A stretch of 64,000 nucleotides of DNA, from contig CM035423.1 in assembly GCA_020310875.1 (NCBI GenBank), positions 117,553,489-117,617,488 on the forward strand. Reading direction: 5' to 3'. This document shows, one piece after another, positions 52,595 through 63,716 of the stretch (position 1 is the first letter of the stretch; the number at the start of each line of letters is the position of its first letter). The notes below the pieces were generated by a model. The model saw only the letters and a list, made by a program, of their open reading frames with translations, was not told the DNA's origin and did not search any database. The stretch is from Ceratopteris richardii (lineage: Eukaryota; Streptophyta; Polypodiopsida; Polypodiales; Pteridaceae). A program made the translations under genes and the position numbers.

Positions 52595-53596
52595 TCAACT
52601 ATTGTCGATTTCTTGCCGGTCAAGTTTGGGGGGGTGTATTCGATCAGCCTTCGGTCCAACTGTGATAAATCCTGTGCGCCAATCGTGCAAACATTCGGCT
52701 TGCACCAGCCATGGCCGTCCAAGTAAGATCGAGAAGGTGGCCTCTGAGGCCCTTGGTCTTACTATCAGATAATCAACTTTAAATTCTAGACCGCCCACAA
52801 CTGTGCTTACATTCTTCAAAAGACCCACAGGCTTAACTTGTGTTTGATCTGCCATTCTCAAGGACATCAAAGTTTCTTCCATGTGGTTGAGGCTCAAAGC
52901 TTTCATCATGTACTCAGTCATAAGGTTGACTACGGCTCCACTATCTAGCTGAGCACCGGGGACTTCATACCCTTTAATCTCGACTGTCACAGCTGGCGCA
53001 TTTGAATCAATTTGCATCGTAATACTTTGAATCATACCTTGGATATCTTTATCTTGTCTCCTTTTATCTCGAGCTTTCCTCGGCTTTTTAATATATTTGT
53101 TGTAGAATTGTTTCCTATATGCAGGTGAACATTTCAGCAATGTGCCAATGTCCAGCATGACTTCCGTGTCAGCGAGTAGCTTTACAATGTCCACTTCCTC
53201 CGAACTTTGTCTTTCCTTCTTATACTTTGGAGCCCTTAATCTTTCAGGGAATGGTGCTATGGATGGCACAAACTCCTTGGTCACTGGTGGAAGAATCTCT
53301 ATCTCTTCCCCATCCTCAAACTCTTGCTGCTCAACAAATCCTCCAACTTGATTTTCTACCTTCTCAGGTTCTGGTATCTTCTCTTGGCTAGCTTTTTCGC
53401 TTTCGTCTTCTGGATTTTTCTTCAAATACTCTTGAGTTCTTGTGACTACTGCCACAGTGGGCTCTTTATGCGGTTTCTTGGCCTGGTAAGCATCCACAAA
53501 GTGCATTGATGAGCTAGAGCCTTCTTGAGGATTCAGTGTCTTGAACACTACTCCGATTGTAGGAACGTGCTCTTGAGCTCTCGGTGTGGAATGCAT
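52595..53596 (-). pseudogene. Gypsy-2b gag end and protease
   Basis: A 333-residue frame: MHSTPRAQEHVPTIGVVFKT, an acidic part (QQEFEDGEEIEILPPVTKEF), a basic linker (KPRKARDKRRQDKDIQGMIQ), then the protease AQLDSGAVVNLMTEY with DSG intact and FSILLGRPWLVQAECLHDW. It ends PPKLDRQEID, leading through 52,594-52,274 (frame of 52,722-52,429, LTGKKSTIVEEREQKAKEK) to pol. Confidence 0.9.
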
Positions 53597-53622
53597 ATGA
53601 GTTTCAACATAATTTGAGGACC

Positions 53623-54634
53623 CTACTGGCCCCTTATCCTTGCCAGTGGAAGCTCTTCGTTTTGGACAATCTTCATCAAAGTGGCCCTCTCCACTACAGT
53701 ACCTACATAGTGGGGTATAATCATACGGTTTCTTTTCGTTTGGACATCTAGATTGAGTATGGCCAAAGCCATGGCATCTCCAGCACTAGATTGGACCATC
53801 TGTCCTTTGATCACGTGCGACTCCTCTCAGATAGTCTCCTCCCTGACCCTGAGCACCATATCCATAAGTTTGTCTATTTTCCCAATGAGATGTAGGCGGG
53901 ACACTTTGAGCAGGCAATCCCGTGTAGGATCTTTCTCTTGTATCTCCCGATTTCATGGTCCTCTCTTCATAGGCTCTCTTGTTGTAACATCGGTCCTCCA
54001 TGTGATTTGTCCTTCCACAAAAAGTGCAACGCATTCTAGGTGGTGATCTATCTGTGAATACTCTTGAGACTGTAGGGTATTCTAAAGCCAAATGGCCGTA
54101 ACCATGGCACTTTCCACACCATGTATTTGATCGAAACACTTGATTCGGGTTTGTAGCTGCCTCTGGTTTTACTGTGTATGTTTCCTGGGTCATTGTGGCA
54201 GCTTTTATAGCTTGTGTGACCAACTCCAATATTCGTTCTTCAGTTAGCGCAGGCTTTACCTTGCCTGGCGTGCTAGTGGCAGCTACAAAAGCTGGGGTCG
54301 TCAATGCGGGACTTCCTTGGCCAGGATCTTTCATCGGGATGGTTCCTGGGCCTCCCATTGGCTCGTATAAGAGCTCCATCTTCCTCTGTTGACATAATTG
54401 TACTTCCTCCCAAAGCCTTGCTTGTTCCTTAGCATCTATTAAAGTTGCAGGTCTTGTCAGGCTGATATGCTGCTGCGTCGTAGGATCTCTCAATCCTGCA
54501 ATCAATCTTCTCTTCAATGTCTCATCATTCGGGGCATTCGCGCCCATCTTTCTTACCAGGGTTTCCATTCTCTGAATGTAGTTATCGATGCTCTCATTGA
54601 CTCCCTGTCGCAGATAATCCATCTGTTGGGCCAA
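53623..54634 (-). pseudogene. Gypsy-2b gag core end and zinc knuckles
   Basis: QMDYLRQGVNESIDNYIQRM, then four knuckles: CGKCHGYGHLALEY (last C lost, Y), CTFCGRTNHMEDRC, CWRCHGFGHTQSRC after a TAG at about 53,789 (CAG in Gypsy-2a), and CRYCSGEGHFDEDC. The stop lies just before the third knuckle. Confidence 0.9.
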
Positions 54635-55168
54635 TCTATCTTGGGAGCCTTGTCGTCAAAACTTTGCCAAGAAGGCTTCCTTGAGCATCTGATAAGTTCC
54701 ACGCTCTTATGGTGTCAAATTACCATACCAGTTGGCTGCATCATCACGGAGAATAGCCAAAAAAATTTTTAATCTTTGACCCTGGTCAACTACCTCATTG
54801 GCCTCACAAGTAACCTCAAACAGCTGGATAAAACTATCCGGATCCTCGTCCCAAGCACCTCAGAACTTGGTGAACTCCCCCAAATGAACAGAAATCCGTT
54901 GAGCCATTTCGAACAGAGGTGTGATGTCAATATCACTTTGATCCCAAAAATTTAGTGTACGCTGCCTCAGGATTCCTCCTTCAAACTTTTGCACTTGATT
55001 CGCGACTCTCCTATGGGAGTACACGTTTTTGGCAGATTTCTTCGAGCTAGTCGAGGTCGACTCACCTTGTGACTCCCACCTCTTCCTTTCTCTTTCAAGG
55101 GCTCTTCTCTGAGCGCGTTCCTCTCTTTGCGTTTGTGTTGCTCCTGAGGATGAGGTCCCCTCGCTCAT
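54635..55168 (-). pseudogene. Gypsy-2b gag N-terminal region
   Basis: MSEGTSSSGATQTQREERAQ opens at 55,168, followed by SQGESTSTSSKKSAKNVYSH, RRVANQVQKFEGGILRQRTL, DITPLFEMAQRISVHLGEFT; the capsid-like core to 54,635 is broken by several stops (one at 54,709, one at 54,658, one at 54,861). Confidence 0.85.
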
Positions 55169-55253
55169 GTACTAGATCTTGGGTCGACAAGCTCGGCCAA
55201 CATGTGGCGCTAGGCAAACCTATGGCACTCTCTTATAGAGACGTGCCAAGCTT

Positions 55254-55271
55254 TTCCCGGCAAACACACCA
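55254..55271 (-). other. Gypsy-2b primer binding site
   Basis: Minus strand TGGTGTGTTTGCCGGGAA, three bases from the LTR edge; one base differs from Gypsy-2a. Confidence 0.65.
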
Positions 55272-55274
55272 AAA

Positions 55275-55740
55275 TGTTTGGTCTCTCAGTCCAAGGGAAA
55301 GTGCCTACGTACCCTGATATTTTGCCCCACCCTTTTGATACTAGGTCAATTTTTGATTTCCCTAATCCACAATTTCACTCCAATGTATTGTTGGAGTAAG
55401 ATGGGAAAATACATGCACAAATGGATATCCAACTTTAGTGATTACTTCTTGAGGCCTCTCTCTCTCTGCTCACTCCCACGCTACTCCCAAGAACACCCAC
55501 TCTTATGCACAAAGGCCCACACACGCTCACTTTTCCTCTTTTCTATCAAGCTTTCTCACTTATGGACACTCAATTTCTCACACACCCTTTCATAGGCTCA
55601 TGCACTCTCCTTTTCTCTTTCTCTCGCTCTCTCTCTCTCTCTTACCCTTGGGGAATGTTAATATCACTTTCTTTCACGCCAAGGGTTGCTTTTAGACCAA
55701 CTCAAATGATGAATAATGACTTCAAGGGATAGATATACGC
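55275..55740 (-). mobile_element. Gypsy-2b 5' LTR (extent uncertain)
   Basis: The plus strand starts TGTTTGGTCTCTCAGTCCAA next to the primer site. CT- and CA-rich tracts follow (55,450-55,650), as in the R segment of block X, but no exact second copy is present, so the outer end is only a guess. Confidence 0.45.
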
Positions 55741-58062
55741 AACAGCAGGGATCGGAAATTCCAAGAATAGGGTTGTGATCACTTACAAAACCTTAGCATA
55801 CACTTCAAAGAAAAGTAAGTATCGAAATCTCTTTTCAATCAAAAGATATACATATTATTGTGTTTCAAGATAAAGCATATGAATTCGCAGTCATAGCCAC
55901 GTTTTTATCATTCAACCTGAACTGTACCTGTTCTCTCTCTAAGCAGTTGTATTGTGCACATATATTAAAACCTCGAATGTTTTAAGATCGAAGCTGTATA
56001 CATTATCTATGCAATTGATAAAGAAAAATGCACAGGAACATCTTGAAGTTATTTATACAGGAAACCTTATGTGTTGCTTTTGCAGCGTTTTAATGCCTGA
56101 GCCGCGAGAGTTTGCTAGAATCCAAAATCGTCCACACTTAGTTTTTGACATTGTATGTACACAATATGAAAAACAATCATACTAAACCAAAACATCCGTA
56201 TTTTTCTCCTGTTCAAATGGTTTTTGTTCTATATCATGCAAAATAAGCGACTGCACTTTTTATCATATTAATAAACAATATACCTCAGCAATATTTGCAG
56301 TAATTGTCAAATCAGATTCGAGCTGATCAATCATTCTTTGTCTGTCCATACATGGTAAGCTTTGCACATCATGGGTCCTCTGCATCTAATTCTGCACATA
56401 TCCCTAGGGCAGCCTTTCTGAATGTAACAGTGCGCTTAGAATTGACAGCCAAAACTTGAGGCATAGGCTTGAGCGGTGTAAAATAAAAGTACGGGATGCC
56501 AATGTCACACAAAATTACAAAGCGAATCTGACATCTCTCTTTTCCTTAGGCATCCACGAGGAAGGAAGAAATATAGTGCAACATGTCTGTTCTTTAGTCA
56601 CCAATCAATGGATCCTGTGCCGATTACAGTAACCACCACTAACCCATGTATGTCAACTGAGTGTATAAGCGGGCTTTGTTTGTAAGGTTGATCCTCAGTT
56701 CTTCTCTGTGTTTCTCTTTTCCCTTAACTGCTACAACACCTGTGTTATTCTCTCTCTCAGTTGTCAGGCGGAATACAGGCACCACACTTGATAGCCATAT
56801 TCTTAAAATTTGCTGAAATCTCCACATCGACTGAAGACTTCTTGTTACAAGCCACCGTTAATGTTAGTCAGACAACATTGAGGCGTGCATGAAGGACAGC
56901 GCTGCAGGCCCTCTGTCTCTCTGATGTGTGCTGAGTTTTTCCACTATGGCACCCTACCACTCTCTACGCATGCCTCCCTTCTTGATTCGGAGCAACCCTT
57001 CATATCCCGATCCGAAGCTTTTTCCCTTCTTTCTGCATATGTATCAGACCTCGAGAGAGTCCTGTGTTTTCCTCCTACAACTATCTTTCTCTACTAATGG
57101 TATGATTGCCACCTAAAGCCTTACTGTTGTTGTCTAGTGCTTTAGGAAATATCTCGTGTCCTTCCTTTTGCGCTCCAAAACTCCTCTCCTCCTTCGACAG
57201 AGCAGATTCCCCCCCTCGAGGATGCGAACTCAAAAACACACAGCGGCTGCAAAAAAAACGAAGCAGGAGAGGGTTTTTTCTCGATTGCCCCCCTTTTTAT
57301 GGGGTTCTCCTTCCCTTGTACCTCCCTCCGATGGTTAGCGCCCCCGTCCAAAAAGACCTCCTGCACAGGTACCCCCCCAAAACGAAAAACAACGGGCCGC
57401 TTCAGAGGAACTGAAGAAAATCCAGCCGAGGCCTCCCATTGCTTGACAGGAGATAAAGCTGCGCCCCTCCTTTTGTCAGATCTGCAATGGAAAACGGAAT
57501 GCAACGGAGTCTTGGCCTTCATCAAATAATTCCGCCACCTCTTTCACACTGTTTGGGTCACCATCTCTTGCAACAATTAACAGCCTATTGACTTTGCCAC
57601 GAGCTGCAAGTGCACCAGCTGCAAGTGCACCAGCTGCAAGTGGACCAGCTGCATCAACTGATTTCTTCATCATTCACGTGGAGCCTTGGCCTTTTACATC
57701 TCGTTCAGCCTTTCTAAGCCATGAGCTAAATGAGAGCCAACCCGCAAGTGTAACCTTTTTCTGCTCAAAAACTGGAAGGAGCTTCCCACGACAAAAGGTT
57801 GAAGAGTCCATATTTTACTCCCCAGAATCGAGGGCTTTCATGTTGTATTTCTTTCATAATAGTCTCCAAGAAAAGCTGTCATTTTTAGCCTCCATGTCAT
57901 ATGTAGCTTAAAACCTGTAGGAAGCCCCCTGAACCTTCAAACTGCATCAGCTTAACACAAGTTATTGCATCTTGAACATGCTCGTATTCTCCATAACCTG
58001 CAATCTGCAATAAGAAGATCCCACCATCACTGGAATCCTCCAAATTGAAAAATTCTTCACAG
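55741..58062. other. Unassigned region with exon-like scraps
   Basis: No complete gene. Minus-strand exon-like pieces: about 56,284-56,382, which reads SLPCMDRQRMIDQLESDLTI and TANIAE between an AG acceptor and a GTATAT donor; about 56,386-56,500, which reads AVNSKRTVTFRKAALGICAE, LDAEDP then a stop; 56,639-56,827, which includes FRLTTERENNTGVVAVKGKE; and 57,476-57,673, which includes VNRLLIVARDGDPNSVKEVA and a three-unit LAAGALAAG repeat. I recognise none of these; they resemble the captured fragments in block X. C-rich stretches occur at 57,200-57,380. Confidence 0.3.
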
Positions 58063-58568
58063 TTTCTTCCTGTTCAATTTCGTCTCCTTTCTTGTTCAAA
58101 CAGCCCATGCTTGACTTCTCATTATAATTCATAGTCGATAGCCCTGCTTTCCTTTACCAATATCTGTATATACATTGACCACCATGACAAAAAGCCATGT
58201 CTCCAAGTATTGCCTCCCTTGACATCCTCCCTTTTTGACCAAGAAGTTGTCGTGTTACCTCCAAATACTTCTCATCAATCATCAAATCAACTCTTCGAGT
58301 ACCTGAAATCAAACGTTTCTTTCTGTTCGATTTCATCTCCTTTCTCGTTCAAACAGCCCATGCTTGACTTCTCATTATAATTCATAGTCGATAGCCCTGC
58401 TTTCCTTTACCAATATCTGTATATACATTGACCACCATGACAAAAAGCCATGTCTCCAAGTGTTGCCTCCCTTGACATCCTCCCTTTTTGACCAAGAAGT
58501 TGTCGTGTTACCTCCAAATACTTCTCATCAATCATCAAATCAACTCTTCGAGTACCTGAAATCAAACA
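58063..58568. repeat. Two tandem 253-bp repeats
   Basis: 58,063-58,315 and 58,316-58,568 are nearly identical (CAAACAGCCCATGCTTGAC, CCACCATGACAAAAAGCC). Each carries the minus-strand frame SGTRRVDLMIDEKYLEVTRQ, LLGQKGRMSREA, LGDMAFCHGG, with one I/T difference; the frame follows a TTTCAG acceptor-like site. Family unknown. Confidence 0.92.
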
Positions 58569-59421
58569 TATTTTCCTGCCAAATAGAACCACATTAGTGC
58601 ATCAAAACCAACCATTTTTTGAGCTAACAAGTGCCGAGAAAAACGACGTGCAATCTACCTTAGCAATTTGCTTTACATGAGTGTTAAAGCAGCGATCAAT
58701 CATCAGATCATACTGGCTCAGCACATCTACACAACACTCTCTTAAGAAGCGGCACAATCCTCTCGAGCTCACACCTTTACTGTACTACTTTTTTTTCAAG
58801 AAATATGCTGAACAAATTCTATTCATCCAATCTTTCCACAAAAGAAAATAACATGTACTCACATATACCAAATGATAATTCCTTCGAGTACACCGTTTGT
58901 GCCAACACTTGCGAAAAGTTCATTCAGTCTGTCATAAGACACAAGTGAATTCATCTGAAATATCCTTCATGCACCACCTATGTAGAGCTTTATCTCTTCC
59001 ATCAGTTCTTTGACTTTAATGTTGTTGAGAATGCTGTTTCCTTCATGCATTAGATAAGGGGTTCTCTCCTGACTTCTGGAGAGGACTGCTCTTTCACGCC
59101 CTTTGAATTTTGATCACTGCATTGGATATGTAGTCCTCCTTAGGTGGTTTCTTCACAATGAAGACACACTACCTGTCTGTCGAATCATACACTTCCTCTG
59201 TAGCAGAAAGAAAGGATCCACTTCCCAACGGTGAAAGTCCCTCGTCATAAGACCCTCTCAAGGAATAAAAGATGGAGAAGAAACACTGCATAGAAGCGGT
59301 CGAATGATATCCTGACAGACGAATTAAGCGGTTTGAAGTAGAGTCACTAAAACAGTCTGGCGAGATGAATCAAGGCACTCCTCTGTGTTCATTTCAAAGC
59401 GCCAAATGTAATTTCTTGCCA

Positions 59422-59676
59422 TCAACCGAGTCCAAAGTAAAGCTGCAAGCTCTGATTTGCTTGATAAGCGTGAAAGACCAACTCCCTATATACTTTTCTC
59501 ATCATGTTGGAAAGTGCACTGTACATAGCAACATCTACTGCCCACAACAATCCAATGACGTCCGTGGCTCCCTTGTTAACTTGGTAAACCATTCCATCTT
59601 CAAATCCTAAATGCTTTGCCATCACATGCAGATAATTGTTCTTGTCTAGGACCGACAAAACTGCTTGCCTAATCAT
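59422..59676 (-). pseudogene. Exon-like fragment in X' (copy of 44,758-45,012)
   Basis: The same 84-codon frame with a few replacements (GATDVIGLLWAVDVAMYSAL here). The weak glycosyltransferase-like reading is discussed under the X copy. Conservation here reflects recent duplication, not selection. Confidence 0.35.
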
Positions 59677-59850
59677 TACATGCTCTTTCCTAATGCCTTG
59701 GCCAAAAGTCCTTCAAGCTCCTTGTAGCACTACATTCTATTGCTTCTCTTCATCATAACACCCACTTTCTCCTCAAGATACCTGCAATCACGCATGTATT
59801 CTACACCCCAAAAGCATATTAGTGCATAAAAATCCACCAGTTCATGAGCT

Positions 59851-59965
59851 AACATGCATGCATATGCATACATACATGCATGCATATGCATACATACATG
59901 CATGCATATGCATACATGAAAGCATATGCATATGTATATGTATATGTATACATGTATGCATATGC

Positions 59966-59998
<33 letters not shown>

Positions 59999-60357
59999 CA
60001 TGTATGCATATGCATATGCCTACATGTATACATATACATACATGTACATGTATACATGTATGCATATGTATATGTATATGTATTCATGTATGCATATGCA
60101 TATGCATACATGTATGCATATACATACATGTATATGTACATGTATGTATACAAGAAAGCATATGCATATGTATATTTATACATGTCTGCATATGCATATG
60201 CATATGTATACATGAATGCATGTGTATACAAGCTTAAGCATGCATATGCATACAAGCAAGCATATGCATACAAGCAAGCATATGCATACATGAATGCATA
60301 TGCATATGTATACATGAATGCATATGTATACAAGCTTAAGCATGCATATATATATAC
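59851..60357. repeat. Variable microsatellite in X'
   Basis: The same section order as at 45,190-46,086 but with only two to three of the 22-bp units and without the 18-bp CATGAATG and GCG sections at its left. It ends in TATATATATACATTGGATGAG as in X. Confidence 0.97.
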
Positions 60358-60389
60358 ATTGGATGAGATGAGATCTTCATATTGCATCA

Positions 60390-61102
60390 TATGGGATCTC
60401 CACGTACACCTTGGGGTGCACATGATCATGACGAATCGAAGATATATCATATCCGTAATGGAGCTCTAGTTATGGATGCGGTGGGGAAGTCAATGCGTCA
60501 GCGTATACGACAACTCTGCTCTATCGAATTCGATCATTCAGTAATGTTAAAATGGACCGAACAGGATAGAGACTCTAAAAATCATATCACACAATGCATA
60601 TATGAAGAGTACCGGCCAGCACCTGGCAATCCTATTGTGAGTTCCGATTGGATTCAACATACAGCACGCGAGGTGATGGCGCATCGATGATCGAAAGCTC
60701 GCGATGCTTTCAAAGCAGGCTTACCAAAGCCTGTATGGCTAGATGCCGAAGAATGGGAATCGATTCAGGATGAGCATCAACATACTCCTGATCGGTATCC
60801 TCAACAGAGAGATGCGGCAGCCACACGTTTAGATACGGTTGGAACGTCGCATTTAGGTAGCGACGGATACGACAATATGTGCTACCAATTTGTGAGTATG
60901 ATGTTAATTATTGAAGTTGTTTGTGTTAAGTATATTATGTATATTCATCTAATATTTTGCATATTTACTATAGGAGTTGGTAGTGGGTCGTCCTCCAACG
61001 CGAACTGAAGAATCATATGGATATCGACATGGACTGACTGCACTATTACAAGACTTAGAGGGACGCGGTGCAATCGTCTCATGGGAGAATATTCTTGATT
61101 AG
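60390..61102 (+). pseudogene. CACTA transposon protein, Transposase_24-like (copy X')
   Basis: Same reading as in X without the internal duplication: GSPRTPWGAHDHDESKIYHI, RIRQLCSIEFDHSVMLKWTE, IVSSDWIQHTAREVMAHR then TGA (CGA in X) at about 60,688, followed in frame by AFKAGLPKPVWLDAEEWESI and HLGSDGYDNMCYQF; intron about 60,891-60,973; exon 2 GRPPTRTEESYGYRHG to WENILD-stop. One nonsense codon is the only clear break in the part present. Confidence 0.6.
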
Positions 61103-61509
61103 GTAAAGTTATATCTTGGTTTCGTGTTTCTAGTTGTTGTTTATAAACGTCATATTAATTGGTCTTATTTTATACATATGTTTTGTTGCAGGATTGCAGG
61201 TGTAAATATTTTGATCAATGCCACAATTTTGTATCACACTTGCATATGACAATGATGAACCATAATTTTGTATTCGATCCCTATATGGAAGTGTTTTGTC
61301 ACATTGCCACAATTTTGTATTACACTCCTATGTGGCAATGATGTACCATAATTTTGTATTCGATTCCTATATGGAAGTGCTTTGCCACATTTTTGTACAT
61401 TTTTCATTTATGGAATATACGACTTTCTGTACATGAATCATTGTTCATTTTTGCATATAAAAGTTTATGTTTTGGTTGCCATTAGAGTACATAACACATG
61501 TACTCAATT

Positions 61510-61843
61510 GGGCAGAGTGTATTGTCTTTTGCTAAACAACATCATGCTGTAGCAAAAGACAACACACTGCCCAAAAAAATTTGTGCAGGTATGGTCGTCG
61601 GTATATGCGCCGGTAGCTCCAGTATGGTCGTCGGTATATGCGCCGGTACACCCAGCGGGGACGTCGGTATGGACGTCGGTATGCGCATTGGAAATATCGA
61701 CGCTTATACTGACGACTATACCGGCGCCCATACCAGCGATTTCTTCCGACGCCTATACAGACTGTAACACCGACGTCGCGAAGAATCACGCCCGTTCAAT
61801 TTCCTCGGTAGCAGCCTCGGTATACCCTCGATGTGTTGTAGTG
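61510..61843. mobile_element. CACTA terminus with hairpin and TIR (copy X')
   Basis: Hairpin 61,510-61,572 with well-matched arms, then clustered GTCGGTAT and ATACCGACG-type subterminal repeats, ending TGTTGTAGTG at 61,843. Same structure as 47,583-47,908. Confidence 0.7.
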
Positions 61844-62201
61844 TTGATACTAACATCCATGTGTCAGCCATGTAATTGCATGTGTTCCAAGTGTCCCAAT
61901 TAACTCGAAGTGTCCCAATTAACTGCCAAGTGCCAAGTGGATGCTTCTAGAAGGCTCTAGATCTCTTTGGGCAAAATACTCTCCCCATGTACCCCATGGG
62001 GATTGAACCCAAGTCCTCCTCCTTCACATCCTTGAGACGTAACCATTAAGTTAAGTGGACCACTTGTTGTCAAGAGCACATGACCTCTTAGTAAGTCTAG
62101 ACTCGAGATCTTTGGTCATACACATGGATGAACACACGGTGTCCAATTTCAGATCCATCTGAACCGACCGGACCCTTAGATCATAGAATTACTTTATTAC
62201 A
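61844..62201 (-). repeat. Dispersed repeat with tRNA-like A and B boxes, copy 3
   Basis: 358 bp, close to copy 2 (47,909-48,267), carried along with the block duplication. B box GGGTTCAATCC intact; A-box region degenerate. Confidence 0.7.
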
Positions 62202-63283
62202 AATTCTTTGATGGCTTTCATGAAATACTCTTTTAATGCATGCAATTCTTTTCATAAAATTCATTGAAACTATGCATGCACATGGATTGTTTCTACACCA
62301 TAAGCACACATCATTTTTTACTTTCCAATTATATTCCTTATGCATGCCATCAAAATCATATATATTATTTTGAAAATGTTCAAAGTAATGCCTTTGTAAA
62401 TTGGAAATAGTTTTAATTCCATTTACCTAGAAAAGTGTTTGATTAGGACAAAGAGATTCATGGCTAAATACACTCAAATTATCTTTGCCACTTTCCTCCT
62501 TCATGTGTTTAGTGGAGAGATCCTCATTTCCACCATCTCCTTCATGGATAATGCTTGAATCATACTGATCAAGAGATTCAAATATGCTCAAGACATAGTC
62601 ATCTTCATAATCATCCTCTTCTTTCCTAGAGTTCATAGCATCAAACAAATGACAATCGTTTTCATTAGTTTTCTTAAAATTACTATCAATGCAAGAATTC
62701 ATTGAATTTTCATTAGATTGGTCATTATGATGATCACACTTGGACTCTTCAATCAATGTATTTGCAATACTACCTTTGTGAATCCATGAAAGAAAGAAGT
62801 CTCAACATTAGGTTCAATAGGCTCAAACAAAACATTCTTTGAAAGTCCATGTATGGAAGAATTTTGGAACGCATGTGTCCTCAAATTTTCACATTCATTC
62901 TCATCTTCTAGCCTACATGTAAAAGTAAAAGATTCACTACATTCGTTCTTTTGGTTACATGAATTATTCATGTACATATCCCTTCTTTTTGGAGCCAATT
63001 TCACTTTAAGTTCATGGATTTCATTCATTATATCATCAAGTTTTGATTTAGGGATAGTAATATTTGTATTTTACATTTTTGAATTTTAAGGAGAAAAGTT
63101 ACTTTTGGGGTTCTCAAATGAAAGTTCAAAATTAGAGTTAATATGAGATAATCTTAAATCACCTTTAATGAACTTATTAATGACCACTTTTAGCTCATCC
63201 CAATCGTCTGTTCGAACATCTTCAAGTAGGTGAAGTATTTTAATTTGTTGTTTAGAGTTCAAACATTGAAGGATTAAATTCAC
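62202..63283 (-). pseudogene. Decayed retroelement gag-like region (copy X')
   Basis: Frames 63,283-63,086, 63,028-62,753 and 62,756-62,427 repeat those of 48,247-49,484 (QQIKILHLLEDVRTDDWDEL). Extra damage: the N-terminal part is lost by a rearrangement at about 63,300-63,330, where GCTATTCCTA is doubled. Confidence 0.4.
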
Positions 63284-63716
63284 TCTTTTATCATGAAGAA
63301 TATGCTATTCCTATTCCCTTAACAGGTATGCTATTCCTAATCCCTTGTTTGTTGTTCTACCCATGTAGTAAAAGAGGACCGAGTCATTTTGTTAGATACT
63401 TTGAGAAAAAAAGCATTTTTTTAATGATGTGACAAAGTTATTCAATCATCATCCTCATTTCCGAGTGGTATTTCTCAAAGATTCTTTTACTATTCTTGAA
63501 AAGACTTTGGTCCAATCTTCTTTTGAAATGCCATATAATCAAGCTTTGTTTTTACATAATTGAAGAAAGTCGGTTATGTTCTTACCTAAAAACTCACATT
63601 TTCCTTTAAAAATTGAATTAAACATCAAAAGTGAGTGGGTTTTTTTGACTTTAAAAGCCATGAGTTGAGCAAAATAGTCTCACAATAAAATCTCCATTGC
63701 CTCCTTTGGGTTGTCC

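Larger units (their letters stand above)
49815..55274 (-). mobile_element. Gypsy-2b: Athila-like gypsy, truncated in integrase
   Basis: Minus-strand Ty3/gypsy element with LTR edge at 55,275, primer site 55,254-55,271, gag (55,168-52,595), protease, and a long open pol (52,273-49,815). RT blocks such as RTKKDHFPLSFIDQILDRVA, FLDAFSGYNQIQ and EIFLDDF are Athila-like by memory. The integrase is cut after YYPR, and the sequence continues into block X, so the last catalytic residue, the C-terminal domain and the 3' LTR are lost. Confidence 0.92.
58627..63716. repeat. Block X', second copy (5.1 kb)
   Basis: Matches block X from about 42,900 to 49,814 with the same order. Differences: it starts inside the R segment; 43,672-44,741 of X is missing (junction at about 59,398); the microsatellite is about 400 bp shorter; the CACTA exon lacks the 343-bp duplication. 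Elsewhere differences are scattered single bases and short indels. It continues past TTGTCC at 63,716 into unique sequence. Confidence 0.92.

Noticed and set aside
57106-57529. Overlapping 102- to 127-codon frames on both strands
   Set aside because: Short mutually overlapping frames in all phases of a C-rich stretch, no conserved motif, no support from a second copy.
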